Assembly (NCBI GenBank): GCA_016744805.1 | Contig: JADGDQ010000002.1 | Span: 1-64,000 of the forward strand | DNA from: Sulfurovaceae bacterium | GTDB lineage: Bacteria; Campylobacterota; Campylobacteria; Campylobacterales; Sulfurovaceae | DNA length: 64,000 nucleotides | Reading direction: 5' to 3' | Program-made: the position numbers and the translations under genes | The notes under the pieces: model-generated | Databases searched by the model: none | What the model was told of the DNA's origin: nothing | The model's input: only the letters and a program-made list of their open reading frames with translations | In this document: positions 26,840 to 36,166 of the stretch, one piece after another | How positions within the stretch are numbered: the first letter of the stretch is position 1 | How the letters are laid out: each line of letters opens with the position of its first letter

Positions 26840-27187
26840 ATGCTAGAGAGCCAAAAAAAGAAGATAAGAATAAAAATAGATTCTGATATAGTTCTACTTC
26901 AAGAGCAAATAGTATTATTAGAAGAGAAGTGTCAGCCTATTACTCCTGATTGTTCTTTGGGGCGTTTAACACGCCTTGAAGCAATGGGAGAACAGCATGT
27001 TAATCATACAATACTTGATGAAGATAAATTAAGACTTACACGGCTTACAAATGCTCTTTTGCGTATAGATAAGGACTCTTTTGGTATTTGTATCTCTTGT
27101 GAAGAGGATATTGATATAGAGCGGATGCTTATTCGTCCTGAGAGTGTTCGCTGTGTTTCTTGCCTAAATAAAAAGGAGATGAAATGA
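26840..27187 (+). CDS. DksA/TraR-family zinc-finger protein
   Basis: The 115-residue protein has an N-terminal helical hairpin and a C-terminal zinc finger CISCEEDIDIERMLIRP...CVSC, the DksA/TraR C4 pattern (CxxC-x17-CxxC). The conserved Asp-containing coiled-coil tip (DxxDxA) of true DksA is not seen, so an effect on RNA polymerase cannot be assumed. GGGAGAG before the ATG is a good ribosome-binding site. It overlaps the NlpC/P60 gene by ATGA. Confidence 0.82.
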   Translation: MLESQKKKIRIKIDSDIVLLQEQIVLLEEKCQPITPDCSLGRLTRLEAMGEQHVNHTILDEDKLRLTRLTNALLRIDKDSFGICISCEEDIDIERMLIRPESVRCVSCLNKKEMK

Positions 27188-27804
27188 GAAAAAATATTTT
27201 TATTCTATTTGCTTTTATTCAAACTTTTCTTTTTTCTATAGAATTAACATCTCCTTTATTAGACTGTAAAGTACATTTTGTTGTCACTCAATCTACAGCT
27301 TCACAGATAAAAATTACTATTAGTCATGATACAAACTGTACTGTTGTGATAGAAGATTTAAATCGTACAATAACTATTGCTACTATCAAAGAGAGTAACC
27401 AAACTATAGAGCAAGAGCAAAATAAAACGATTATTCCAAAGATGATTACACTAGCTAAAAGCAAAATAGGAACACCCTACAAAAGAGCAGGGGTAGGAGA
27501 TGGTGGTTTTGACTGTTCTGGGTTTGTCTATTATCTTTTTAAAGAGAATAATATAACCATTCCACGCACCTCAAAAAATCAATCTAAATTAGGTGTTAAA
27601 CTCTCACGAGAAGAGATAGAGGTAGGAGATATACTCTCATTTGATACAACAAACGCAGGGCATATAAATCATAGTGGAGTATATTTGGGTGATGGAGAGT
27701 TTATTCATGCCTCTTCAGGAAAGGCGTATGGAGTGACTACCTCTAAGCTTGATAGAGGATTTTATAAAGATAAGTTTCGTTGGGGTATACGAGTAAAACA
27801 GTAG
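27184..27804 (+). CDS. Exported NlpC/P60 (C40) peptidoglycan endopeptidase
   Basis: The 206-residue protein has a signal peptide (ILFAFIQTFLFSIE) and then an NlpC/P60 domain (about 95-205). The catalytic Cys is in FDCSGFVYYLF, the His in GHINHSGVYLGDG, and a third polar residue lies after FIHASSG. Such enzymes cut between D-Glu and meso-DAP or related bonds in the periplasm. The region at residues 20-90 is beta-rich and of unknown role. The gene is coupled to the DksA-like gene and convergent with the histidine kinase gene. Confidence 0.88.
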   Translation: MRKNIFILFAFIQTFLFSIELTSPLLDCKVHFVVTQSTASQIKITISHDTNCTVVIEDLNRTITIATIKESNQTIEQEQNKTIIPKMITLAKSKIGTPYKRAGVGDGGFDCSGFVYYLFKENNITIPRTSKNQSKLGVKLSREEIEVGDILSFDTTNAGHINHSGVYLGDGEFIHASSGKAYGVTTSKLDRGFYKDKFRWGIRVKQ

Positions 27805-27805
27805 T

Positions 27806-29056
27806 CTATTTTCCTTTTGTTTTACTCTCTTGGGCTAAGAGTACAAAGATATTTTCACCATCATCATAGCGATAGCCCAAAGTATAATCAAGTTTTTTGA
27901 GAATACTATGAACAATATAGAGTCCTAGTCCAAAGCCATGACTTCGTTTTTCTTCTTGTGAGAAGGGTTCTGTGTAGTAGGAGAGAGGATAGAGTAGACC
28001 ATCTCCTTTGGAGATTATTTTAATCAGTTTCCAATCTTTTGCTTCTACTCTTACTTTATGGTCTGTACTATACTTAATTCCATTATCTAATAAGTTTTTA
28101 ATCGCCAAAGAGAGGAGTTTGCTATCGGTAAGAAATGAGATATTATCAATATCAATATCTATATTTACTTTTCCTGTATCTGCCATAAGAAGGTGTTGGC
28201 TCTCTTTTACTACTGTAGCTAATGTAGTAGCTTCTATCATGGGTTCAAAATTACGAGTTGTTACCCGTTCTACTTGTGCGAGTTCTTTAATAAGCTCATT
28301 CATCCTATCAAAAGCTCGTATTAGTACCCCTTTTACCATCTCATCTTCTATGGATTCAACTACTATTCTTCCTTTGGTTATAGGAGTTTTTAGCTCATGC
28401 ATCATGTTTCTCATAAAGAGGTTTTTGGATTCATTGAGTTCTCTAATACGCATTAAAACATTATTATCAAAATTTTTAGCTATTTTACCTATCTCATCAT
28501 CATATTTATAACTAATCTTTACATCCAAATCACCCATAGCAAACTGCTCTATTTGGTCATGCAGTCTTTTGAGAGGATAGAGCTTTTTGAGAATAGCTAA
28601 ATAGAGTATCAAAAGAGAGAAAATAAGTATAAAACCTATAGCTATAGCCATACCAAAAGTATAATTTTTAGGACGGTTATCTTTGAGCATTAGATTATAG
28701 CCTAAGCGTTGTACATAGATAAAATGCAAGCCATCTATCTCAAAAACACGCACTTGACCATAGATAGATTTTCCACCAAAGACAGTTTTCCCTTTTTTTC
28801 TTATATCATTTTCTGTCTCATTTAGATCTATAGGTTTTACAGAAAAATTTTTATAAAAACTTTCTAATTTTTCTTCTGTTGGGTTGAGCTGTACATTTGA
28901 TAAAAAGGCATCTGCTATAAGTTTGTAGTGGCTAATCTCTTCGAGTTTTCGACGCTCTTTATCCCATGATATAAAAACAAAAAAGGTTACTATTAATATG
29001 GTTATTGCGAGTGTAAAAAGGATATGGATAAAGGTGGTAACTGATAAATGTTTCAT
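27806..29056 (-). CDS. ArsS-like sensor histidine kinase
   Basis: The 416-residue membrane kinase has an N-terminal helix (IHILFTLAITILIVTFFVFISW), a periplasmic sensor loop (about 35-135), a second helix (GMAIAIGFILIFSLLILYLAIL) and a HAMP-like segment. The phospho-acceptor box is NMMHELKTPITKGR (about 217-230) and is followed by an ATPase domain with NLLDNGIKYS and GFGLGLYIV. This layout and H-box are those of the Campylobacterota ArsS family, which in Helicobacter senses acid. What it senses here is unknown. It is downstream of its response regulator, 3 nt apart. Confidence 0.88.
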   Translation of the reverse strand: MKHLSVTTFIHILFTLAITILIVTFFVFISWDKERRKLEEISHYKLIADAFLSNVQLNPTEEKLESFYKNFSVKPIDLNETENDIRKKGKTVFGGKSIYGQVRVFEIDGLHFIYVQRLGYNLMLKDNRPKNYTFGMAIAIGFILIFSLLILYLAILKKLYPLKRLHDQIEQFAMGDLDVKISYKYDDEIGKIAKNFDNNVLMRIRELNESKNLFMRNMMHELKTPITKGRIVVESIEDEMVKGVLIRAFDRMNELIKELAQVERVTTRNFEPMIEATTLATVVKESQHLLMADTGKVNIDIDIDNISFLTDSKLLSLAIKNLLDNGIKYSTDHKVRVEAKDWKLIKIISKGDGLLYPLSYYTEPFSQEEKRSHGFGLGLYIVHSILKKLDYTLGYRYDDGENIFVLLAQESKTKGK

Positions 29057-29059
29057 GGC

Positions 29060-29740
29060 TTAGGGATTGGATATAAGCAAATATCCAACTCCTCTAACAG
29101 GTTTGATATAAATATTTTTAGAATCTATAGAGGCTATTTTATGGCGAATACGAGAGATAATAACATCAATATTTTTAATGGAGCTATCATCATCTATATG
29201 TTCACTCTCATAGAGGAGTTGCTCACGAGAAACAGAACCATTTTTATGTGCAATAAGCATAGAGAGAACATCAAACTCTGCAGCTGTAAGATTAAGCATT
29301 TTTTCTTGGAAAAGTATAGTTCTTGAGCTTCTATCTACTTTGAATAGTTCCTCTTTTTGTGGTTTTTTATCTTCAAAGGTGTGAGTACGACGCAAAATGG
29401 TTTTGATGCGAGTTACTAGTTCTCTAGGGTCATAAGGCTTTGGCATATAATCATCAGCTCCTCGCTCTAGTCCGATAACCTTGTCGGTAATATCATCACG
29501 AGCAGAAGAGATAATAATAGGGATATTCGAGTGTTCACGGATTTTTGGAATTACCTCTAGCCCATCCATTCCAGGGAGGGTTAAGTCCAAAATAACCAAA
29601 TCAAATTGATGCTGTGTCAACAGAGATAATCCAATATATGGGTCTTCAGCCCCAATTACTTCCATATCATATTTTGTTAAATAGTTAGTAAGGATAAGTG
29701 CTAGTTCTAAATCATCTTCAATAAGTAATATTTTTATCAT
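29060..29740 (-). CDS. OmpR-family response regulator (ArsR-like)
   Basis: A longer frame begins with TTG at 29770, but the ATG at 29740 fits better. It gives MIKILLIEDDLELAL, the expected receiver start, and has GAGG about 9 nt upstream. The 226-residue protein has the receiver domain with the phosphorylated Asp in VILDLTLPGMDG and the Lys in MPKPYDP. A winged-helix C-terminal domain (LTAAEFDVLSMLI...VISRIRHKI) binds DNA. It pairs with the ArsS-like kinase immediately downstream. Confidence 0.9.
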   Translation of the reverse strand: MIKILLIEDDLELALILTNYLTKYDMEVIGAEDPYIGLSLLTQHQFDLVILDLTLPGMDGLEVIPKIREHSNIPIIISSARDDITDKVIGLERGADDYMPKPYDPRELVTRIKTILRRTHTFEDKKPQKEELFKVDRSSRTILFQEKMLNLTAAEFDVLSMLIAHKNGSVSREQLLYESEHIDDDSSIKNIDVIISRIRHKIASIDSKNIYIKPVRGVGYLLISNP

Positions 29741-29787
29741 AATGTTAAACCTCGATTCTTTTAGGCTCAAATAATATCATTTACTCC

Positions 29788-30477
29788 TTAAAAATGCTCT
29801 ATAATTTGGTAGGCTCTTTGGATACATGCTTCAATCATAGGTTTCTTTGCTACTACAAACTTAGCATTTGTTGGAAGGTGGACTTTTGTGGCAGAGCCTA
29901 TAACTACAGCCCTATAACTAGGAAGCCAAGAGAAGTTTTTTAAAAAACAATCAATTGTAGATGGAGATGTAAAGATAATAATAGAATTTTCAGGGGGTTG
30001 TTGTGATATATTATAGTGTATACAAGAGGTTTGATAAATAATTTGCTCTTGTAAAAGTATATTCTTTTTGGCTAGATATTCTTTGCTCTGGAAGATAACT
30101 TTAGCTGGTCGAAGATATAAAATATTTCTATCTTGAAAAAAATTTTCTATATCTTTAGCTAACTCTTGACCGTAAAACTCTTTTGGGTGGTATATTACCT
30201 CTCCGCCTAACTGTTCTATTTGCTTTTTGGTAGCAGACCCTACAGCAATAGATGGAATATCTCTCCATTTCTTATCTATGGCATTTGCAGTTACTACAGC
30301 TTGTTTTGATGTGAACATAAGTGTATCACATGTGGAAAAATTTATACTATCTACAAGCTGAGTAAACTCTATCATAGGTAAAGACTCTACCCCCTCTTTG
30401 GGAGTAGGAGAGAGAAGATAAATAGAGGGGTTATCCGTTGACACTTGGTAGTCTCTCTCCATGGAACATCGCTTCAT
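29788..30477 (-). CDS. hemD: Uroporphyrinogen-III synthase HemD
   Basis: HemD closes and inverts hydroxymethylbilane to uroporphyrinogen III in heme synthesis. The 229-residue protein shows the two-lobed pattern with TLMFTSKQAVVTA, IAVGSATKKQIEQLGG, ILYLRPAK, IIFTSPSTIDCFL and AVVIGSATK. The annotated start overlaps the upstream CDF transporter gene by 47 nt; a later Met at codon 6 would shorten that overlap and is equally possible. Sequence conservation in the family is low, so the call rests on the motif order. Confidence 0.85.
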   Translation of the reverse strand: MKRCSMERDYQVSTDNPSIYLLSPTPKEGVESLPMIEFTQLVDSINFSTCDTLMFTSKQAVVTANAIDKKWRDIPSIAVGSATKKQIEQLGGEVIYHPKEFYGQELAKDIENFFQDRNILYLRPAKVIFQSKEYLAKKNILLQEQIIYQTSCIHYNISQQPPENSIIIFTSPSTIDCFLKNFSWLPSYRAVVIGSATKVHLPTNAKFVVAKKPMIEACIQRAYQIIEHF

Positions 30478-31360
30478 TCATATCTTCATCATCATAAGGG
30501 TCAAAATGAGGTGTAATTACCCATCTTTTTCTTTTGTCTATAGCCATAATTTTATCTTCTACTTGATCTGCAATTCTATGGGCTTCAAGCAGAAGCATAT
30601 TAGGACGAAGTACCATATGAAATTCAATAAAGTTTGTTGTTCCATCTGTACGAGTTTTGAGCCAATGGTAGCTAGTAACTTCTGGATGTTCAGAGATAAT
30701 TTCACCAATCTTAGCAACCTGTTCACTCTCTAGGGCATGGTCTAGGAGTATTTTAATACCATCTTCAATAATTTCATAGGCAGAGTAGATAATATAAATA
30801 CCAATAGCAATACCAAAAATAACATCTATTATATCCCAGCCAGTAAACCAAACTAAACCAAGAGAGATCAAAATAACTCCATTGCTCCAAAGGTCAGTTT
30901 GATAATGCAGAGCATCAGATTTTATAACTATATTATCTGTCTGTTTTGCTATCTTAAGAAGATAGACTACAAGTCCATAAGTAACAACTATAGAAAAGAG
31001 CATAGCTATAATTGAAGGCATAAGAAGAGTCGTTGTAGACCCCTCTATGGCTTTTTCTATAGCAAGATAGATAATAAAAAGACCAGAAAGAGTAATTACA
31101 GTCCCTTCGATTACAGCTGCAATTGCTTGTATTTTACCTTTACCATACTGAAACTGATGGGTTGCATCCTCTTCAGCTTTTTTAATAGCAAAAAAGTTAA
31201 AGATAGAGATTACACTATCTAGCAAAGAGTCTATAGCAGATGCCATCACTGCTACAGAACCACTTGCTATTCCAATTACAAGTTTTACAACAACTAGAAT
31301 AATAGCAACAGAACTAGAAACTACTGTAGCCTTTTTTTGTGGAGACATCTGTTGAGACAT
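30431..31360 (-). CDS. Cation diffusion facilitator (FieF/CDF family)
   Basis: The 309-residue protein has about six membrane helices. Metal-site acidic residues are in AVMASAIDSLLDSVIS (DxxxD, about 39-48) and SDALHYQTDLWSNG (HxxxD, about 148-161), followed by a cytoplasmic C-terminal domain ending in DDEDMNEAMFHGE. The SAIDSLLD and HYQTD arrangement is FieF-like. It exports divalent metals such as Zn, Fe or Mn; specificity is not settled. It lies 2 nt downstream of htpG and overlaps hemD. Confidence 0.9.
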   Translation of the reverse strand: MSQQMSPQKKATVVSSSVAIILVVVKLVIGIASGSVAVMASAIDSLLDSVISIFNFFAIKKAEEDATHQFQYGKGKIQAIAAVIEGTVITLSGLFIIYLAIEKAIEGSTTTLLMPSIIAMLFSIVVTYGLVVYLLKIAKQTDNIVIKSDALHYQTDLWSNGVILISLGLVWFTGWDIIDVIFGIAIGIYIIYSAYEIIEDGIKILLDHALESEQVAKIGEIISEHPEVTSYHWLKTRTDGTTNFIEFHMVLRPNMLLLEAHRIADQVEDKIMAIDKRKRWVITPHFDPYDDEDMNEAMFHGERLPSVNG

Positions 31361-31362
31361 AA

Positions 31363-33225
31363 CTAGAGTGCCTTTGTAGCTAAATTAGCAATACGAGTAG
31401 AGAAAGCACCTTTATCTTTTGGCTCTAAGCCTTCAGATAATTTTGCAGAATCTAAGAGTATCCATGAGAGGTCACCAAAGAGTGAATCATCTTCTAGCTT
31501 ATCAAGTTTTTGAATCATGGCATGGTCTGGATTAATCTCTAGGATAAGTGGAATCTCTGGCATATCTTGTCCCATTTGAGCAAACATAGCAGCCATTCCA
31601 GCCATTGGGTCAGAGCTATCTTTGAGGACACATGATGGGCTTGAAGTGAGTCTTGTAGAGATTTTTACCTCTTTTACCTCATCACCTAGTACCTCTTTGA
31701 TTTTATCTGTAAGAGATTTAAACTCTTTGTTTATCTCTTCTTTCTCCTCTTGGGTTTTGCTATCTGGTGCATCTATGCTAGTAATATCTTTAAGACTCCA
31801 CTCATTATAACTCCCAATCATAGGTGTTACAATCTCATCAATCTCTTTGTCATCCATAATAAGCACTTCTATACTTGCTTTTTTATAGGCTTCAAGCAGA
31901 GGAGAGTTTCTAAGTACTTGCTCATTTTCACCAGTAATATAATAAATCTCTTTTTTCTCGCTATCTCCACGACTTACATAACTCTCTAGTGATACAAGAC
32001 CTTCTTCTGTTGAACTTTTGTATCGAACTATATCAAGAAGTATATCTTTATTGGTTTGATCCATATAGATACCCTCTTTGATAACTTTATTATACTGAGA
32101 TGTAAAAGTTTCAGAATCTTCACCCTCTAGTTTTTTAATCTCTCTTAGAATCTTTTTAACAGAGTTTTGTTTGATATTTGCCAAGATTCTATTCTCTTGA
32201 AGAATCTCTCTACTTACATTTAGAGGTAAATCTTCACTATCAATAATACCTTTTACAAAACGCAAATATGGAGGGAGTAGCTCTTTGTCATCATCTGTAA
32301 TAAATACTCTTTTTACATAGAGTTTAATTCCTGACTGATAATCAGCTCTATACAGATCCATAGGAGCAGTTTTTGGGATATAAAAAAGTGTTGTAAACTC
32401 TTGAGACCCTTCTACTTTGTTGTGGAGATATTTAAGTGGCTCTTCATCACCATGCGAGAGAGATTTATAAAACTCCACATACTCCTCTTCTTTGATTTCA
32501 GATTTAGGAAGTGTCCAAAGAGCAGTCGCAGCATTGACCTGTTCTGATCTTTTGACTTTGGTAGTTACTGCATCTTCTCCCTCACCTGTAGTCTCATCTT
32601 CTTCAAAATTAATTACAATTGGGTATGCAATATGGTCAGAATATTTTTTGACAACTTTTTCTACTCTTGATTTACCCAAAAACTCTTTTTCATCTTCTTT
32701 GAGTTTCATATAGATAACTGTACCGTGTGAATCTTTTGTAACAGGTGTAATTTCAAATTCACCAGTACCATTAGTTGTAAATTTATATGCTTGTTCTTCC
32801 CCAGCTTTTTTTGTAATTACATCAACTCTATCAGCAACCATAAATACAGAATAAAATCCAACTCCAAATTGACCAATAAGATTACTATCTTTTTGTGCGT
32901 CACCTGTAAGGTTTTCTACAAATGATTTTGTTCCTGATTTTGCAATAGTCCCTAAGTGATTGATGAGGTCATCTTCGTTCATACCTAATCCATTGTCTGC
33001 AATAGTCAAACTACCATCTTTACTATCAAGACCTATAGATACTTGACCTATCCAATCTTCTTGTTTAAATTGCTCATCCGTAAGTGAAAGATAATTAAAC
33101 TTATCAATTGCATCACTAGAGTTAGAAACGAGTTCTCGAATAAAAATTTCTTTATTTGAGTATAAAGAGTGAGTCATAAGTTTGAGTAGTTGACCTATTT
33201 CTGTTTGAAATTGATGTTTTGCCAT
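31363..33225 (-). CDS. htpG: Chaperone protein HtpG (Hsp90)
   Basis: The open frame reaches 33288, but the ATG at 33225 gives the family start MAKHQFQTEIGQLLKLM and has AAGGA upstream. The 620-residue product has the GHKL ATPase domain (ELVSNSSDAIDKF, DNGLGM, GTIAKSGTK, GQFGVGFYS), a middle domain (FVKGIIDSEDLPLNVSRE) and a C-terminal dimer domain (LTSSPSCVL). It is the cytosolic Hsp90, induced by heat in most bacteria. A 260-nt region separates it from the divergent hpf gene. Confidence 0.95.
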   Translation of the reverse strand: MAKHQFQTEIGQLLKLMTHSLYSNKEIFIRELVSNSSDAIDKFNYLSLTDEQFKQEDWIGQVSIGLDSKDGSLTIADNGLGMNEDDLINHLGTIAKSGTKSFVENLTGDAQKDSNLIGQFGVGFYSVFMVADRVDVITKKAGEEQAYKFTTNGTGEFEITPVTKDSHGTVIYMKLKEDEKEFLGKSRVEKVVKKYSDHIAYPIVINFEEDETTGEGEDAVTTKVKRSEQVNAATALWTLPKSEIKEEEYVEFYKSLSHGDEEPLKYLHNKVEGSQEFTTLFYIPKTAPMDLYRADYQSGIKLYVKRVFITDDDKELLPPYLRFVKGIIDSEDLPLNVSREILQENRILANIKQNSVKKILREIKKLEGEDSETFTSQYNKVIKEGIYMDQTNKDILLDIVRYKSSTEEGLVSLESYVSRGDSEKKEIYYITGENEQVLRNSPLLEAYKKASIEVLIMDDKEIDEIVTPMIGSYNEWSLKDITSIDAPDSKTQEEKEEINKEFKSLTDKIKEVLGDEVKEVKISTRLTSSPSCVLKDSSDPMAGMAAMFAQMGQDMPEIPLILEINPDHAMIQKLDKLEDDSLFGDLSWILLDSAKLSEGLEPKDKGAFSTRIANLATKAL

Positions 33226-33485
33226 TGTTAATGTCCTTGTGTAATATAATTTTTTTGGGATTATATTATATTTTTGCTCTAATTTCAAGGGTTCTGATAT
33301 AATTTAATAAACAATCTTTAGCTAGTATGACTAAACTTTGTCTTCTAGATGCTACTAGTTGCATAATTTTTTACTCTCTTATCGGAGCTATTTACCCTCT
33401 ATTAAGCTTCTTCAGTTACAATTAAGCTAAAGAAATAGTCTATAAGAGGCTATCTCTCTTAACTTTATATGACTAAGGATACATT
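33226..33485. other. Intergenic region between divergent htpG and hpf
   Basis: This 260-nt A+T-rich region must hold both promoters. I see two direct copies of ATTAAGCT (33400-33407 and 33431-33438 approximately), but no CIRCE-type inverted repeat (TTAGCACTC-N9-GAGTGCTAA), so HrcA control is not apparent. AAGGA precedes the hpf ATG. No small gene or RNA could be supported. Confidence 0.4.
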
Positions 33486-34010
33486 ATGAATAAACATATT
33501 GTTGGAAGACACTTTGAACTTACAGACTCAATAAAAGAGTATGTCGATGGAGCAGTTGATGGGCTAGAAAAATATAATTTAGATATTATTTCTGTAACAA
33601 CTCTTATTAACGCTGGCACTAAAAAAGGTCTCTCTGTAGAATTTGTAATTAATTTAAAAGATAAAAACACTATCGTTATTACTCAAAATGATAAAGATGC
33701 GTATGCTGCCATTGATATTGCTATTGAACGAGTAAAAAAATCTCTTAGAAGACACGCTGACAAAATTAAAGGTCATCGTATTATGAGTTTCAAAGATATG
33801 GGATCAGATGCAGAAGCTGTAACTAACTTTGATACAAAAGATATAGAGTTAGTTCCTATGGACTTAGAGCTTCATAAGCCATTAGACTTTGATGAGGCTA
33901 TTGATGCACTAAAAGCAGAAGATAAAAGACAGTTTATTGTATTTAATGACCATGATGGAAATATGCGTGTTATGTACAAAAGAGCAGATGGGAAGTTTGG
34001 TCTCTATTAA
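33486..34010 (+). CDS. hpf: Ribosome hibernation-promoting factor, long form
   Basis: The 174-residue protein has the RaiA/HPF N-terminal domain (1-100: IVGRHFELTDSIKEYVDGAV, DAYAAIDIAIERVKKSLRRHADK). The C-terminal dimerisation domain (about 120-174: VPMDLELHKPLDFDEAIDAL, QFIVFNDHDGNMRVMYKRADGKFGLY) makes 100S ribosome dimers in long-form bacteria. It is monocistronic with AAGGA before the ATG; a hairpin follows. Confidence 0.93.
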   Translation: MNKHIVGRHFELTDSIKEYVDGAVDGLEKYNLDIISVTTLINAGTKKGLSVEFVINLKDKNTIVITQNDKDAYAAIDIAIERVKKSLRRHADKIKGHRIMSFKDMGSDAEAVTNFDTKDIELVPMDLELHKPLDFDEAIDALKAEDKRQFIVFNDHDGNMRVMYKRADGKFGLY

Positions 34011-34030
34011 TAGATAATTTATACAAAACT

Positions 34031-34050
34031 CTCTAAACACTTGTTTAGAG
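34031..34050 (+). terminator. Hairpin after hpf
   Basis: An 8-bp stem (CTCTAAAC / GTTTAGAG) with a 4-nt loop stands 20 nt after the hpf stop. A T-rich stretch (TTTTTTTT) comes only about 30 nt later, so termination is plausible but atypical. Confidence 0.5.
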
Positions 34051-34155
34051 GGCAAATCAGATAATTTTACTCCTAATTTAATTTTTTTTATAGATTTTTT
34101 TGCTACAATCACCTCACTAGAGACAAAAATAAATTTATTTAATCAAGGAAAAAAT

Positions 34156-34749
34156 ATGGAAAATTTACACTTTATCAAAGACGAAATGCTATCACATATA
34201 CCAATCTGTACACATGCAGACCCTAAAAGAGTACTTATTATTGGTGGGTGTGAGAAACTCCAATTAGAAGTAGAAAAACATAAAAGTATTGATGCTATTG
34301 TACGATTATCAGAAAAAGAGGCAAGTGCTAAGATTGCTGATGAGCCTGAAGATAGTTATGATGTTATTATTGTAGCTTCTGAAGCGTTTACAAGTGATAG
34401 AATTTTTTGGGGATTACTTAACCGTACACTGACTCCAAAAGGTGTTATCTCTACAATGTCAAGTAGACTGCTTACACAAGAAGATGAAGCTAAAGCAGAG
34501 TTAGAGACTATTGGGGAACTTTTTAAAATAGTTATGCCTTATAAGTATGAAGCTTCTGCACATGGTACAGGTCTTTCGTGTCGTAATGCTATAATAGCTA
34601 GTCATACTTACCATCCAACAGCTGATATTAATCTCCAACGAGCAGATTTAACTGATGGATTTAATTATTATAACTCTGATATTGCTATAGGAACATTTCA
34701 TCTTCCAACGGTAACTCGCAAAAAGTTTTTGGGTCTTATTAAACTCTAA
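34156..34749 (+). CDS. SpeE-like spermidine synthase relative, N-terminally short and motif-poor
   Basis: The 197-residue protein aligns with the Rossmann part of Campylobacterota SpeE (RVLIIGGCEKLQLEV, YDVIIVASEAF, LLTQEDEAKAELETIG, GLSCRNAIIASHTYHP, YYNSDIAIGTFHLP). It lacks the N-terminal beta domain, about 55 residues compared with Helicobacter SpeE. The GGGDGG aminopropyl-donor motif is replaced by GGCEKL, and the Asp of the DSSDP-type catalytic loop is missing (VASEAF). Helicobacter SpeE is itself divergent, so activity cannot be excluded, but this form is more reduced. A ribosome-binding AAGGA stands upstream. It overlaps coaE by one base. Confidence 0.7.
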   Translation: MENLHFIKDEMLSHIPICTHADPKRVLIIGGCEKLQLEVEKHKSIDAIVRLSEKEASAKIADEPEDSYDVIIVASEAFTSDRIFWGLLNRTLTPKGVISTMSSRLLTQEDEAKAELETIGELFKIVMPYKYEASAHGTGLSCRNAIIASHTYHPTADINLQRADLTDGFNYYNSDIAIGTFHLPTVTRKKFLGLIKL

Positions 34750-35342
34750 TGGCGTATGAATATGCAGTAGCCCTCACAGGAGGGATTGCTACAGGCAAGA
34801 GTTCTGCTACAGTTTTGCTCTCATTATATGGGTTTCGCTTTATTGACGCAGATAAAATAGCTCATAGTATGCTAGACCTCCATCATAAAAAGATAGCAGA
34901 GTTGTTTGGAGACTCTTTTGTGGTAGATGGCAAGGTTGACCGTGGAGCATTGGGGCAGTTAGTTTTTGCTGATTCCTCAAAACGAAAGGCTCTTGAAAAT
35001 CTTTTGCATCCTTTAATTTATAATGAAATAGAGAGACTCTCTGAAGAACAAGATAAGTTTAAAAAACCGTATATTATAGATATTCCTCTCTTTTTTGAGG
35101 GAGACCGCTACCCTATAAGCAAATCTATTACAACTTATACACCAAAAAATAAACAGTTAGAGCGACTGATAAAACGAGATGGCTATGGTGAGATAGAGGC
35201 TTTGCGACGCATTGAGAGCCAGTTAGATATAGAAGAGAAACGAAAACGAGCAACATTTGTAATAGATAATAGTGGCGACCTCAAACAACTCCAAAAAGAG
35301 TGCGAACGGGTCAAAGAGGCAATATTAGAGAGTTTTAGATAA
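34749..35342 (+). CDS. coaE: Dephospho-CoA kinase CoaE
   Basis: CoaE phosphorylates the ribose 3'-OH of dephospho-CoA, the last step of CoA synthesis. The 197-residue protein has the P-loop LTGGIATGKSSA (9-20), the DADKIAH motif (about 33-39), the LLHPLIY segment and the lid RLIKRDGYGEIEALRRIESQ. The start codon overlaps the previous stop (TAATG). Confidence 0.93.
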   Translation: MAYEYAVALTGGIATGKSSATVLLSLYGFRFIDADKIAHSMLDLHHKKIAELFGDSFVVDGKVDRGALGQLVFADSSKRKALENLLHPLIYNEIERLSEEQDKFKKPYIIDIPLFFEGDRYPISKSITTYTPKNKQLERLIKRDGYGEIEALRRIESQLDIEEKRKRATFVIDNSGDLKQLQKECERVKEAILESFR

Positions 35343-35353
35343 AAGGGGAGAGT

Positions 35354-36100
35354 ATGACTGTTACAAAATATAGTGCTAATGGGAATGATTTTATTATATT
35401 TCATGCTCAAGAGAAGAGTGATTATAGCTCTCTAGCACGCAAGCTTTGTCATCGTCAAAATGGTGTAGGTGCTGATGGATTGGTAGTTTTACTTCCTCAT
35501 AAAGAGTATGATTTTGAGTGGGACTTTTATAATTCGGATGGAAGTTATGCTGCTATGTGTGGTAATGCAAGTAGAGCCGTAGCCCATTATGCCCATGAAA
35601 AAGGTATATCCAAAGATGATAAAGCTATCTTTTTGACGGGTGCAGGGGTGATTAGAGCTACTATTAATGGTCTATATGTTGTAAGCGATATGGTTGCTCC
35701 ACAGATACTAAACCAAGAGATAGAAGAGTTTGGTCATAAATGGTGGCTTATAGATAGTGGTGTGCCACATTTGGTAAGTATTCGTGAGAGTGTAGAGGAG
35801 TTTGATAGAGTACAAATGAGAGAACTCCGATATAAATACAATGCCAATGTCAATATAGCAACTATCAAAGATGATAAGCTTTTTGTGCGTACTTATGAGC
35901 GAGGTGTAGAAGACGAGACTCTAGCCTGTGGTACTGGTATGGTTGCATGTTATGTCAAGGCTCACAAAGAGGGACTCTTGGGTGATATGGTAGCTGTATT
36001 TCCAAAAAGTGGAGACGAACTCTATGTAAGTTATGAAAATGATACTTATAGATTTGGTGGACAAGTCAGCAAGACCTTTATTGCAGAGACACTAATCTAG
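35354..36100 (+). CDS. dapF: Diaminopimelate epimerase DapF
   Basis: DapF converts LL- to meso-diaminopimelate for lysine and peptidoglycan. The 248-residue protein has both catalytic Cys in mirror motifs, AAMCGNASRAVAHY (about 67-80) and LACGTGMVACYV (about 193-204), plus the N-terminal YSANGNDFIIFH. It follows coaE by 11 nt with GGGGAG before the ATG, so the speE-like, coaE and dapF genes form one operon. Confidence 0.95.
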   Translation: MTVTKYSANGNDFIIFHAQEKSDYSSLARKLCHRQNGVGADGLVVLLPHKEYDFEWDFYNSDGSYAAMCGNASRAVAHYAHEKGISKDDKAIFLTGAGVIRATINGLYVVSDMVAPQILNQEIEEFGHKWWLIDSGVPHLVSIRESVEEFDRVQMRELRYKYNANVNIATIKDDKLFVRTYERGVEDETLACGTGMVACYVKAHKEGLLGDMVAVFPKSGDELYVSYENDTYRFGGQVSKTFIAETLI

Positions 36101-36166
36101 TATTTGGAGTAGATAATAAGTCTTTTTTAAGCCTCTTTGGGTTATTATTTTACTCCACAAATTAGT

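Noticed and set aside
28008-28511. 167-codon plus-strand open frame opposite the histidine kinase
   Set aside because: It mirrors the kinase gene; composition is that of an antisense shadow.
33226-33485. CIRCE/HrcA operator upstream of htpG
   Set aside because: No TTAGCACTC-N9-GAGTGCTAA-like inverted repeat could be found in the region.
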